Shown here in pieces: positions 10,851-22,579 of a DNA stretch of 64,000 nt. Under the pieces are notes generated by a model. It made no database searches and had not been told where the DNA came from. It saw only the letters and a program-made list of their open reading frames with translations. The DNA comes from Achatina immaculata (lineage: Eukaryota; Mollusca; Gastropoda; Stylommatophora; Achatinidae). Position 1 is the stretch's first letter. Every line of letters starts with the position of its first letter. A program made the translations under genes and the position numbers. The stretch spans positions 51,582,355 to 51,646,354 of the forward strand of contig CM019692.1 in assembly GCA_009760885.1 (NCBI GenBank). Direction: 5' to 3'.

Positions 10851-11009
10851 CTAACAGCAATCTCCTTTAAAGACTCTTCCAGTATGGAGAGACCATAGTG
10901 AGCCCTCTTCTATTGGACAAGCTTTTGGGATGTGGGGGGAGGGAGTGAGGGGAGAGAAACCAGCCTTCCTGAAAGTTTGAGACTACTCACATCCCTTGAC
11001 TTCTGACTA

Positions 11010-11265
11010 TAAAAGGTAAAGGTAAAGGTAATCCTGTCATGCCTTAGAGGCACATAGGGATACGGTGTTAGTGCCCATATTTTCCTTGACATGTCGACAC
11101 ACTAGAGGGTGATATGGTCAGCATCATGCCTGGCTGCCTTTCCTTCTCCAACTCCAGAAGAAGTCGGGTATCCATTTCTACAGCTGGGTGACTGGGGTGC
11201 CCCTGGTCGGATTTGAACCCCCAACCTTTGCCATGAGAGACCAGTGCACTAACCAATGCTACTTA
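11010..11265 (-). mobile_element. tRNA-derived SINE (duplicated with its host block)
   Basis: Same insertion as 9,207-9,468, carried by the 1.8-kb duplication. Box B is changed to GGTTCAAATCC. Confidence 0.88.
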
Positions 11266-11860
11266 AATCCCTTGACTTCTAAATATAAACACTACTTAAA
11301 TCCCTTGACTTCTGACTATAAACACTACTTTTAAAAATCTCTTGACTTCTGACTATAAACACTACTTAAAATCCCTTGACTTTCTGATCCCTACATTTAC
11401 TCTTTATTTCTTCTCTTGTAGGTAGTGCTAAGTTCATACCTACTTCAGCTGTTTTGCTTCTCGGGAGATGGAGGGATTTGGTGGCAGCAGATGTTTCTGG
11501 ATCACTACAGAACATCAGAAAAGAATATGCCCTGCTCAATGTCAGGAGCTTGGCTAACTTCTAAGATCAACAACATTTTCAGCACAATAGCTGCCATCCT
11601 ACACGAAAACTGCTGGAAATGAAAGAGTGCATGTTCTCCATGAGATGGCAGCAACACAGAACAATTCAACCAATTGCAGGCTCAGTATACACAAGTGAAG
11701 AATTTACAGTAATGTCAATTATTGTAATGATAGCAAGTTAGTTAATGATAGCAAATCCAGCTGTACTTGATCGAGCAAATGAATTTCCTTTGATTTTTAG
11801 AAACAGCTAAGTTGTGGCAACATCCTCTGATAAGAAAGTGATGTCCTGAATACTTCTTAC

Positions 11861-11948
11861 CTTGCTTGAAAACAATGACTGGTGTGTCCCCAATTTCATC
11901 AACATAAACATGGTCACAGTAACCACATTCCTCAGTGGTTGGTGCAGT
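11861..11948 (-). CDS. CCT8: CCT8 exon 10, upstream copy
   Basis: 88 nt: TAPTTEECGYCDHVYVDEIG then DTPVIVFKQ plus one base. The acceptor ccctcAG and donor GTAAGA are intact. The Lys in VFKQ matches human VVFKHE, whereas the other copy has Arg. It lies in the second copy of a 1.8-kb tandem duplication. Confidence 0.88.
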
Positions 11949-12410
11949 CTGAGGGAAAATATTTAAATTTCTATGGTGAATATACTGCTATTTTGAACTC
12001 GTGCTTTCAAGTTTTCAGCGTATTAAAAAAACAATTATATATGCATGTATATTTGCTACCCTCCAGGAAAATAAAAACACAAAAAAAATCTGTTTCATTA
12101 TATTTTTGTTTGTTTTTTTCATCAGCAGCATGGTCGCTAGCTGCTTATTAAGAGCCAGTACTTGACTGTGTGTGTGTCTTCCTCTAACAACTTATGGAGT
12201 TTAGCATGTATTTAACTCTTAGCAACAGAGAGCTTTATTTTTCCATACTTTGATTAACTAAGCTTTTTAGACTGGCTGTTGTTGATATCTATCCCTTGAA
12301 CTGTATGCAGGATGTTTTTGGGGGGTCAACACAGAAAAGGTATCACATCACAAGCATTATACTGGACTGGTTTAAGGTGGATGGTATGAAGATCTGGTGT
12401 GAACACTAAC

Positions 12411-12655
12411 TTATATCTTACATCTTTCCTGTGCCGTTAAATATCACATAGGGCTCACATAATTGTTTGCCAAGTTCTTGGCAAGCTTTCAACTTCATCA
12501 AGGGATGTTATGCCCACTAAACTGGCTTCTCTTAACAATGTCCTCTTTCAAGTTTCAAGTGGTCGACCTCTTTTTCTTTGGCCTGTTGTGCTCCACTTGA
12601 TAGCTTGTTTTGGTATTCTCTGACTGTTTCTTCTTATCACATGGGAACACTAACA
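12411..12655 (-). mobile_element. LINE family A 3' fragment (duplicate)
   Basis: Second copy through the 1.8-kb duplication; essentially identical to 10,607-10,850. Confidence 0.8.
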
Positions 12656-12978
12656 GCAATCTCCTTTAAAGACTCTTCCAGTATGGAGAGACCATAGTGA
12701 GCCCTCTTCTATTGGACAAGCTGAGCCTGCCACCGGGAGTAACAATGGAGAAGCAGGGCGGGGTCTCTTCAGTGGTCTTGATAAATGTACTGTCACACTA
12801 GTACAGTTATTCTTACTCCCTCAGACCAGGAGACAATGGAGCAACAGGTCAGCCTACATTACAGGCAACTCACTACATTTTTGCAAAACCTTCATTCTGT
12901 ATTTTCCTCAAAGAGATTAGAGATACTGTCTTACTTCTCACTGCAAAACTTAAGTGAAAAAAAGCACATATATGTGTG

Positions 12979-12981
<3 letters not shown>

Positions 12982-13022
<41 letters not shown>
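12982..13022. repeat. (TA)n microsatellite
   Basis: About 20 TA dinucleotides, in CCT8 intron 9. Confidence 0.97.
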
Positions 13023-13053
13023 CTCTCATGTTGTATATATTGCAAGCCAACAA

Positions 13054-14142
13054 TTAACTCTTTGGGTATTTGGACACGCGTCCTGCGTGGTTGTATCCCT
13101 ATTACGATATACTTGTAGACGCGAGGCGCGATGATGGTTTGTAGCTCTCTAATTTTGAAAATAATCAAATTATCTTAAAACCAGCAGTTGACTTCCTTCC
13201 GGAATTCGGTTGTCCACATTAAGCGCGTGGTTTGAGCAGAAAACAGAGCGATTCTTTGTTCATTTAAAGCGAGTTTTTCAAAGTTTATCGTCGCTAGGCC
13301 TTTGTTTATCAACAAATATGGCTTCCGGTGCTAGTTTCTTTTGTCCAGAGCAGCATATTTCTGCATTACAAGCTCATAATTTAATTTAAAATTGTCTAGA
13401 CTGTGGTGTAGAGAATGTAGTAGTAAAAATTGTAAATTTTCGGCACACGTGGCAGTGATTGAAAGAATTTTTCGTGTTTTTTTTGGTCCAGCAGCAAAAT
13501 GTGTTAGAAGGGTAGCTGGTGATACTACTTCTCAGCTTTTTGCTAGTACTAGCTGTAATATCACAATAAGTAATGCTGGAGATTGTGTAATTAAAAAAAA
13601 TTAAATGTTGTAGAATGCTTCAAATTTAAAAAAAAAAACAAAACCCAAAACACAATGGCCTGTTTTCTGGTAAATATTAGTCAACGACCGCCCACTTGTT
13701 TTCATGTAAATATTACCTACCAACTTGGTGTTTAGTTTGCTGTGAATGCTTAACTAGTGCATATTTTCATGTAAATTTTGGAAGATATGTTAAAGAACAG
13801 ATGTTTGTGTACATTTTTATTCATTATGGAATTATATAAACAACTACAGTGGATTAACTTGATGGGTAAGTGACAAAAAATGTATTTTATTACTTCATTT
13901 TCCATTCTTTCTTCTCAGTTCTTAGCTCTTTTTTTTTTGTTGTATACTAACAAAATGTTAAAAATTTTATTTGAAAAACAAAATACATTTGTTCTTCTTC
14001 AAAATAAGGTAGAATATTTCATACTACAGATCAGATTATGCCTTTGTCATTCTTTTAAATGTGACAACCATCCCATTTCACACTGTGAAATTTACCCCCC
14101 TTGGTCTTTTGAGGGAAACACCCCCAGTATACAAAGAGTTAA
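13054..14142. mobile_element. piggyBac-like non-autonomous element
   Basis: Flanked by TTAA at both ends. Left end TTAA-CTCTTTGGGTATTTGG and right end GTATACAAAGAG-TTAA are inverted over CTCTTTG, typical of piggyBac termini. The 1.09-kb interior has no transposase I can recognise; a 70-codon frame at 13,392 is unassigned. Confidence 0.65.
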
Positions 14143-14424
14143 AAGTGAAATATGATCAATTTTTCTGAACTGTTCCAACAGCAGTTGGTGTAACAACTTC
14201 ATTGTGACTCATTACAAGCCTAGATTCTCATTCATCTTCTCATACAGTACAAGATGTGTATAAAGTACAAGAGTAATTTATGTTTCTTAAGGACACTATG
14301 TGAACCTCAAATCCATGAATAATGGTCAATGTCCCAGTCCACAGTAAAGGAAAGATAAAAGATTTTATATTCTTTATTATTATTTCTGGGCCATAAAAGA
14401 CTCTGAAACAGATTTAGTAAAAAC

Positions 14425-14592
14425 TGGTAAAGCTGTAGCTCCTATGGATTTGCAGAGTCGCTGTAAATCCAACTTTGACAAAAGTCTCACAATCATCAGC
14501 TTGTACTTATTTGCATAGTGGAGTACCAGATCACCAACTTTGCCACCAGATACTATTACTGTCACCCCAGTGTCAGAAATTTCCTTGATTTG
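14425..14592 (-). CDS. CCT8: CCT8 exon 9, 3' end uncertain
   Basis: Encodes SGGKVGDLVLHYANKYKLMI and on to SIGATALP. The acceptor is tttcAG. The end is a problem: the only GT at the expected place is CCA|GTTTTT, a poor donor, and taking it drops the two residues that follow ALP in human. Read through, the frame runs 15 more codons to a stop. The donor may have been lost, which fits decay of the locus. Confidence 0.85.
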
Positions 14593-15412
14593 CTGAAATA
14601 ATTAATCATTTATTTGAACAAAAAAACAGAGAAATGCAACTCTACATCGACTTGAACTTCCAGTAAAAGGATTAAATCAGTATTTCTGCCTACCATGATC
14701 TTGGATGACACTGAAATGGATTGGAAATACTGATTTTGGTGTTTTGTTAAAAACTTCAAGCTTCTTTGCTGTAACAAAGAGCATCACTTATATTTGATTA
14801 GTCAAGTCAAGATAAACTGGCTCATCTGATCAAAGTCAAGGACCTTATTTTGCTGTGTTTTTTTTCCCCACAAAATTATACAACTGGTATTCAAGATGCT
14901 TTCTAACAGTAAACACCTGTGTTCTGACCATTCTATATGAGAACAATGAGTGCTAGTGTGAAGGCACAGGTGAGCTATGTAAGCTGGCCAAGAACATGCC
15001 ACATATCTCTGTGGCTCCAAACAAGCATCTGATGTGCTCTTTCATTCTGGTTAATGGGCTTACTCTGGTATCTGTAGTGTGGAATCTGCTGAGAAACTTG
15101 TTTCAAGAGACCATCCTGAGTCTTCATGCAAGCCACTTCCCTTTCAACATGAGGACCATAAACCTGGTTGCAAGGAACAGTTCTAGGAAGATCAGAGGAA
15201 GACTGTCTAGTCTTCTCTTCCTAGAACTGTTTCTGTCTAGGAGGAATTGGTTATCTCTTCACAACTACTGAGGTTCTTTCTGTTATGATAACAGCAAATA
15301 ATATTTTAACAAACTTTTAGGAACTAGTTAATTTTAACTTTTACCCAGACTGTCTGCTTCAGAAGTAGGCAAATATTCTGGAAATAACAAAAGCTGGCAA
15401 ATATTCTGGAAA

Positions 15413-15740
15413 TAGTTAGTTAGTTAGTTGATCCTTTTGGGCCAAAGGCAGCGCATAGGGCAGAGGACAAGGCTCTCCGTGTCTGGCGATTCCTTGCTAC
15501 TTGCTTTAGATCTTCAGTGTTTCTGATGAGCATTATTGAACACTCCTTGGTGATAACTCTAATTAGTGTGTCTTTGGGTCTTCCCCGCTTTCTTTTACCC
15601 CCTGGTGACCACGTAAATGCTTGGTGTGGGAGTTGTTTTTCGTCCATTCTAAGTACGTGGCCGATGTAGTTCCAGCGACATCTTCTGATAAAGTTTGATA
15701 TGTAGTCTTGTTTAGTTTCTTGTCTTATTGATGTAACCTG
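15413..15740 (-). mobile_element. LINE 3' end fragment with (TAAC)n tail
   Basis: Minus strand: GHVLRMDEKQLPHQAFTWSP, then GGKRKRGRPKDT and ALCAAFGPKG before the stop and a short (aact)n tail. The GKRKRGRPK motif is typical of the C terminus of APE-type LINE polyproteins. Confidence 0.75.
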
Positions 15741-16098
15741 GATGTATTCTGGAAATAAACTTCTACAAATATTCTAGTGACATAACTGTACTGTGTTAGT
15801 GCCATAAAAACAATTTGACTAATGTTTCCTCTAAGCTACTCTAGCATATTAATTATGCCCTTACCACAGAGATTTTCTGGTTCAGTGCACAAGCATGCAA
15901 TAAAATGGCAAAACTGATTCATGAATAGCGCTAGTAGTTATTTCAGCTCATGAGTACAATTTTTGCTCAAGAACGCTCCACAGCTCAGAGGACACTCTAA
16001 ATACGACACTCTGAGATCTTTATGACACAGAGATACACAACAGAGATATACAAAATACCTCAATACAAAATTGTGCTGTTTAAAAAACATCTTGTTAC

Positions 16099-16170
16099 CT
16101 CCTTCATTAAATTTTCTTCTCCTTTGCTGAAGTTGAGCAATTTATCAGCATTCTTGATCAATACAGTGCC
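16099..16170 (-). CDS. CCT8: CCT8 exon 8
   Basis: 72 nt: GTVLIKNADKLLNFSKGEEN then LMKE. Human has GTVLIKTAEELMNFSKGEEN. The acceptor is ctgatAG and the donor GAG|GTAACA, phase 0 at both ends. Confidence 0.92.
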
Positions 16171-16519
16171 CTATCAGAAGAACATACAAAAATTTCACTT
16201 AACATTCAACCAAAAAAGTAATAATGAAAATGTAAAATCTACTTTTCTTATCCATTTGTAAGTATTTTTAAAAATGTATGATAAGGAACCAGAGTAAAAA
16301 CACACTGAAAAAACAAAAGAAGCGCTTTTAAATTATTTTGAGATGAGCAGTTTCTTCACATTGGTATTATGCCAAGAGTTTTGAGTTTCACAGTCACATA
16401 CAGACCCACCACAACAATCAAATTCATGATAAAAGTTTTAAAATTTCTATTTAAACTTGCATGTTTGTTACTGAATGTGTCATGCTCATGTTCTCTTAAC
16501 TTTTTAACTAGACTGTACT

Positions 16520-17187
16520 TCTTCTTCTTCTTCGTACACACTGTCTGTCTATATCTGCAGTCCTGTCTCTTGGATAAATTTCACTGTTTTTTTGTAATTC
16601 ACGTATGGAACCATAGAGCTTATCTTCTTTGGTGGTTTCACTGGGCCAGTAATTACTTCTCAGTGTCTCATAATTGGTGCAGTTTTGGAGGATATGTTCC
16701 ACAGTTTGGGGCACCTGGGCACATGTACAAAGGTTAGTAGTACCAAACTTTGTATGACTTCAGAGGCGACTGTGTTCTGTTCGAAGACAGAAAATGGTTC
16801 CTTTCTGTTTAGCATGTGATAGTCATCACGTGGTGGTGTTTGTGGCTTCCTGTAGGTTTTTATCATGCTTTTCTTCTGATTATAGGTGATTGGTATGTCT
16901 GGTTGCTCCATTTCAGTGCCTTCTTTGGCCAGATGGTCAGCTTTCTCATTGCCTGGTATCCCACAGTGGGATGGAATCCACTGCAAGGTGACTCTGAAGA
17001 GCTTCCAGTACTGATCTTGCATCTGTGAGAATTACTATGGGGCATGTATCAATTCTGGAGTCTGTAGTTTTTCAACTGCAGTAATAATTGCCCTAACTTT
17101 TGCATCATAGTTGTTGCAGTATTTTTCAGTGGGTATGGAAATCTTGTCAGTGGTGTTGTTTGGATATTCAATATGTGCTCCTGCCCT
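16520..17187 (-). mobile_element. 5'-truncated LINE with RNase H domain, flanked by direct repeats
   Basis: Minus strand: RNase H pieces YDAKVRAIITAVEKLQ and LQWIPSHCGIPGNEKADHLA, then a Cys/His C-terminal region (TVEHILQNCTNYE), then a (gaa)n tail. RNase H places it in the I/Jockey/R1/LOA group of LINEs. A 13-bp direct repeat actagactgtact flanks it at 16,507-16,519 and 17,188-17,200. Frameshifted. Confidence 0.8.
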
Positions 17188-17199
17188 ACTAGACTGTAC

Positions 17200-17300
17200 T
17201 GAATGTGTGATGCTCACATGTTCTCCTAACTTCTTAACTAGACTGTACTGAATATGTGATGCTCACTTGTTTTCTTAACTTGACTGTACTGAATGTCATT
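17200..17300 (+). repeat. ~50-bp tandem repeat at the LINE target
   Basis: Units of tgtactgaatgtgtgatgct cacatgttctcctaacttctt. A further unit lies left of the LINE (~16,460-16,519), so the LINE entered a short tandem array. Confidence 0.7.
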
Positions 17301-17783
17301 TAATTCTGGAAGAATAAAATTTTCTTATTTAGGTTCTTTTCTTACTCATTTCAGACTTTAAAATGTTCGTTATGCCTTTTTTTTTTTTTCAAAAAGTAGA
17401 ATCAACCTAGGAGATGAATTATACAATCAAAACAGACAAAATCAAACATAATACATATACAGACTGTCAAGATCAATGTAATTTAACTGAACACAAAAAT
17501 ATAATTAACAACAACCATAACCCAAACTATAAGCACTGTGATAATGAAGAGGCAGCAGTTGAACATGTACTACAACATGTCCAAAAACTACGCCATCTAT
17601 GAAAACGAACCATTCTCAAAATACTGTACAATTCAAAAGTGATTATACGCCAGACTGGAACAAATAAAAAAGTTGACCAAATTCTTTGTGATAACAATAC
17701 TATTAGTTACCAAAAGCTTTAACTTCACAGATATGGAGATTCGCCATCAGAGGTGGATTCAGCTGAAATAAATAAATCATTAC

Positions 17784-17921
17784 CTTTGTTTCTGTCTGTG
17801 CTGTGTCAAAAGCACAAGAGAAAACAACTATTTTGGCACCCTCTGCTTTAGTTATGTCCCCTTCCACCTGTCTCTTGAACACCATACCTTGCACCACTTC
17901 ACTCTGCAGAACACCTGATCC
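17784..17921 (-). CDS. CCT8: CCT8 exon 7
   Basis: 138 nt (46 codons) beginning GSGVLQSEVVQGMVFKRQVE and ending FSCAFDTAQTETK. Human has GMVFKKETEGD and YSCPFDGMITETK. The acceptor is cgcacAG and the donor AAG|GTAATG. This is part of the apical domain. Confidence 0.92.
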
Positions 17922-18129
17922 CTGTGCGTAAACAGAAACAATATAAAAAACACTTACCAAGTAAAACAAACTTCCGGAACAAAACATGTACAAATATTTT
18001 CTCAGTACCAAGAGAATTTTTCTACATTTAAACTCTTGGTCATGTTTAACCTGAAGGTCTGATTCCTTAGTGAAGTTTGCAGATTTCATCCCATCTCTAG
18101 TGGTAACTAAGTGATTCAGATGTGAAATG

Positions 18130-19240
18130 ATTAATGTGATAGTTTCTCATAGTGAGTGTAGTGGTTTACTGTATAAATCATTACCTGGCTTCTCTTGCAG
18201 TTGGACAAATAAAGGCAGCCAAGAATGATATTGACCAAATCACTGTCCTAAGTGCTGACTTGTCAAAGAAAATAAGAGATTTAACACTGTATACCATAAG
18301 TGCCTTTATGGTGTGATAAAGCTGCTGTAGATTTTTAACTTTCAACAATTTCATGGCTTCTGCCTCAGGTCTAAATCCATCAGCTTGAATCCAGCCCTAC
18401 AGATATGTCTGAGTTAAACATTCTTTTTTTTTTGTAGCTTGGAATTAACTTACATACTGACAACTACCTGTAAAGTTATTTTTAAGTGCACGTGAACAAA
18501 GAAACTGACTACAATAATCAGCTTGCTCGCTGAAAACTCTAAAGCTGATAAATGATATTAAGTTCATTGTTTATTCCCAAGTTGCTCAGACATTAATTCC
18601 ATACCCAGTTTGTTGTTGCTGTGGCTAATTATGCCAATCAAATATTGGTAAAATCAGTCAAAGAGAAGCTGGTCAGCAAAATGATTCCTGGTGGGTTCCA
18701 TAAACAGTTAAATCTACCTGCTTCAGAATCATCTACTTAGATGAAAAGGACCATTCTAATTCTGTACTGACTGTGAATGATCACTGCTAGTATTCTGTGG
18801 ATAAACATCTTCTATATATTATGGTCTGTTTGGGTCTCTGGATTTCATCAAGTCAGTCTGCTCTGAAAACTGCTCTTATGCTTTGACAATTACTTACTTC
18901 ATTTATAAAAACCTTCCTTATCATTACCATGTGCCCTCTAAGGTTTTGCAGTTCATGCATAAAATTTTCAATCCAAGTGTGAATATATTCTCAAAATAAT
19001 TTTGGTTGCAAATGTGTAATGTCAAATAACACAGTATAATTTAAATTTCTCATAGAAAAAAAAGTACTAAAATTCAAAGAAATAAGGAAAAACAAACTTA
19101 CGTAGCTCTATCATATTTTTCTTCAGCACTACTATAGCTCAGAGTAACATCAGGAAATTGAAAAACAAAAGTAGCAAGTTTATTATTACTAGTATTGCTT
19201 TTTTTTTGTACAGTATATAGATTTTATGCCCTGTATATTT
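18130..19240. other. Intronic sequence, nothing recognised
   Basis: CCT8 intron 6; no coding similarity or repeat structure seen apart from homopolymer runs. Confidence 0.5.
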
Positions 19241-19257
19241 TTTTAATGTGAACAGCT

Positions 19258-20030
19258 CAGAGGCAACACTGATCATCACCAACTGCTACCACCAATACAC
19301 GCGTATCATCACTGCTACCACCAACACGCACATATCAAAACTGCTACCGCCAACACATGTGTATCATCACAGCTACCACCAGCACGCACGTATCATCACT
19401 GCTACTGCCAGTACACATGTATCATCACTGCTACCACCAACATGCATGTATCATCACTGCTACCGCCAGCATACATGTATCATCACTGCTACCGTCAGCA
19501 CACGTGTATCATCACTGCTACTGCCAGCACACATGTATCACCACTGCTACTATCAACACACACGTATCATCACTGCTACCACCAGCACACACATATCATC
19601 ACTGCTACCACCAACACACACATATCATCACTGCTACCACCAACACACATGCATCATCACTGCTACCGCCAACACACACGTATCATCACTGCTACCACCA
19701 ACACCCACGTATCATCACTGCTACCACCAACACACACGTATCATCACTGTTACCAACAACACACACATATCATCACTGCTACCACCAACACACACGTATT
19801 ATAACTGCTACCACCAACACACACGTATCATCACTGCTACCATCAACACACAGATATCATCACTGCTACCACCAACACACACGTATCATAACTGCTACCG
19901 CCAACACACATGTATCATCACTGCTACCACCAACACACACATATCATCACTGCTACCACCAACACACATGTATCATCACTGCTACTGCCAATACACATGT
20001 ATCATAACTGGTACGACCAACACTTTTGTA
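19258..20030 (+). repeat. 29-bp minisatellite, ~26 units, open in all plus frames
   Basis: Unit tatcatcactgctaccacca acacacacg. The length, 29 bp, cycles through all three frames, giving overlapping open frames of 287, 216 and 120 codons rich in His, Thr and Ile (HHCYHQHTRIITATTNTH). No start context, splice site or family supports a protein. Confidence 0.93.
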
Positions 20031-20508
20031 TCATCAAACTTAATTATATCATTAATAGCTCATTTCATAAAGTCATGTACACAATTTTGTTTAAAAAAAA
20101 AACAAATTTAGAGTCTAACAATTTTGTGAATCAAGTGAAAAAAAAAAAACAACTTTCTCTTTCGCACAAATTCATAAAACAAATAGCACAACAAAGCCAA
20201 AAACTGGAAACAATGCACAAGAGGAGCCATAACTCACTTCTTTCAAAATACTTTCTTGCTGGGATGAATTGCCATAATAGTTTTCTAATTTTTTTCCCAT
20301 TTATTGCAGGCTATCTAACAAGTTCAACATGTATATCTATCAATATGCAAAACTACAGTCTACTTGTGAAGTTAAAAAAAACTCCAGTAAGTGAACTGGA
20401 AGATTGCCCCCCCCCCTCCCCCACATTCCTAGAGTTTTACTCTGTAGATGAGTTTTCTTGTACAGATAGGCAAGATAAATCATTTGGTTTGAGAAGTAAC
20501 AACCTCAG

Positions 20509-20795
20509 AGTATGGGCTCTTAACCTTTTAAACTGGTGAAACATATGGAATTAGGCTTAAATTCATTATGGGCTCTTAACTTTTTAAAACTGGTGAAACA
20601 TATGGAATTAGGCTTAAATTCATTATGGGCTCTTAACTTTTTAAAACTGGTGAAACATACGGAATTGGGTTTAAATTCATTATGGGCTCTTAACTTTTTA
20701 AAACTGGTGAAACATATGGAATTGGGCTTAAATTCATTATGGGCTCTTAACTTTTTAAAACTGATGAAACATAAGGAATTAGGTTTAAATTCATG
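20509..20795 (+). repeat. 57-bp minisatellite, 5 units (19 codons each)
   Basis: Unit begins tatgggctcttaacttttta. Since 57 is a multiple of three, it keeps an open frame repeating KHMELGLNSLWALNFLKLV. Probably incidental. Confidence 0.92.
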
Positions 20796-21276
20796 GATCC
20801 TTCATAATTTAACCACAGACCTAAAAAAATTCATAGCTATTGCCCACTAAGAAACCCTGCCCCAAAGGACTTCAAGATACACAACAACAAATAAGTTTAT
20901 TTGAAGCAATCAAAATTTATATTAAAAAATATGTGATTTTGTATACTTCAACACTGCTCTGAATAATCTATCTAATGTGCTGCTCTCAGTAAATAGCTGA
21001 CTCCTGTATGAGGTGTAACAGGTGGTTCAGTAATACACAGCAATCAATTCTTAGACAATATATTGAAAAAAATCTAGTGTTTCTGTATTTGATGGATAAG
21101 GTCATATTTTATATAACTGCATAGTATTTTCTTGCCTTTCTCTCATTACACAGCTTCTGAAAGTCTCCAACTGACTACAAAAAAAGCGAGTAATATAAGA
21201 GATTTATGGCTCGCTCATGTACACATTTAATGTGATTTAACAAAAAAACCAAACCAAACCAGATGGTTGATCTTAC

Positions 21277-21338
21277 CAATATTTTGCAAACTCTAATATT
21301 ATCTACACTGAAACTGACTTTCTCTGGAAGAACTGATA
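21277..21338 (-). CDS. CCT8: CCT8 exon 6
   Basis: 62 nt encoding SVLPEKVSFSVDNIRVCKIL after a split Ile codon. VDNIRVCKIL is identical to human CCT8. The acceptor is tctttAG and the donor TTG|GTAAGA. Confidence 0.9.
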
Positions 21339-22334
21339 CTAAAGAACAAGAATTATATAAAAAGTTATAAACACCCTTCAAAACAATCGGCAACATAATA
21401 ATGGACACTCTAATGTTGTTGCTGTTCTGAATGCAATGAGATCAAATAATTTGATCTTCTGTAATGTTATGGTAATGACAAAGGCAGATATCAATGATAG
21501 CTAACTGCCACGATTTTCATTATGTCCCAGGATGTACACACAATGATTGGTTGATGCTCTCCTATAAGCTGAAGTACCAGACTTCTCAACAAGCTCGCCA
21601 TGTAGGATAACGTCAATCCCTACCTCTTTTAGACTGTCATGTCAGTTTGATATAGGTAGGCAGTTTTATGAGGCAGTAAGACAGTGTATTGACCAGCAAT
21701 AGTTCCTCAGAGAAAACATGTCTTAAGTGCATTATAATAAACATCTTACACAGCAATGTTATGCAGGCATTTTCTATATATTAATCTTACTATTATGGTA
21801 ACAGACAACTGTCAAATAAGCAGTCCAAATGCTTGTAACTATTCAATTCTTTTAATTAATTTTAAAAAACAACAAAAAAACAAACATGCACACACACGCA
21901 CGCACTTCAGTTTTACATTTGTGAAATAAACACTAAATAGGACTTTTAATAAACAAAATCTGCCATTTCTCAAACATGAAATAAAATCTGGGTACAATAA
22001 ATGATGTTGCTTTACTTTCTGATGATGGTTAAAAAAAAATTTACTACCAGAATAGAGTCAGATATATGGTGCAGTTTTTCAAGAAGGACAGAGGAATGAA
22101 AGAAATGGGAAAAAAAAACATTTAGAAGATTACAAAGTAATGAAAAAAAAACAAGAACACATCAAACGTATCAGCACTTTGGCAGAATGTCTTTATCACA
22201 GAAAGAAAAAAAGACGCATTAACAAAAATTATTTATTTTTTAGTGTTTGCCTGTCGATTCACGTCAAATGTTTACTTTTAACAAAGCAACTTAAGTCTGC
22301 ATGTTTTCCTCTGCTTATTATTTACAGTACTTAC

Positions 22335-22463
22335 TACAGGCATTAGTGATGAGGTTGGCAAGGAAATCTTCATTGCCATATTGTTTGCTCATGACAGCCG
22401 TACGGATCACTGGGAGAATGTCCTCTCTGTTCAGGACATTTGTCACATTTCCAATTGTTAGTC
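22335..22463 (-). CDS. CCT8: CCT8 exon 5
   Basis: 129 nt, codons 145-187, including VIRTAVMSKQYGNEDFLANL and ITNAC; human has LLRTSIMSKQYGNEVFLAKL. The acceptor is tcaacAG and the donor GTAAGT. A 35-bp minisatellite starts ~115 bp beyond the acceptor, in intron 4. Confidence 0.9.
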
Positions 22464-22579
22464 CTGTTGATGCCATTAAAAGACCAAATTGGTTAATACT
22501 GAAAAGATCAATTATTCATTCATTTATTATATGAAGTGATGACAGGTACTGGTTATCATCCTTGTCTCTTTTTTGTGGA

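Larger units (their letters stand above)
9115..10918. repeat. 1.8-kb tandem duplication, copy 1 (contains CCT8 exon 10)
   Basis: Begins aagcttttgggatgtgggga; the same sequence restarts 1,804 bp later. It contains a SINE, 33-bp minisatellite units, CCT8 exon 10 and a LINE fragment. The copies differ by scattered substitutions and short indels. Confidence 0.93.
10919..12722. repeat. 1.8-kb tandem duplication, copy 2 (contains CCT8 exon 10)
   Basis: Direct repeat of the preceding block, ending ctattggacaagct. The junction motif attggacaagct is shared by both block ends. Confidence 0.93.

Noticed and set aside
17414..17602. 62-codon plus-strand frame with AAVEHVLQHV, resembling the LINE zinc region
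   Set aside because: The likeness to TVEHILQNC is short, lacks the Cys residues, and has no flanking LINE sequence.
19248..20111. 287-codon His/Thr-rich protein
   Set aside because: The frame follows from a 29-bp repeat lacking stops; two other frames are equally open and nothing else supports a gene.
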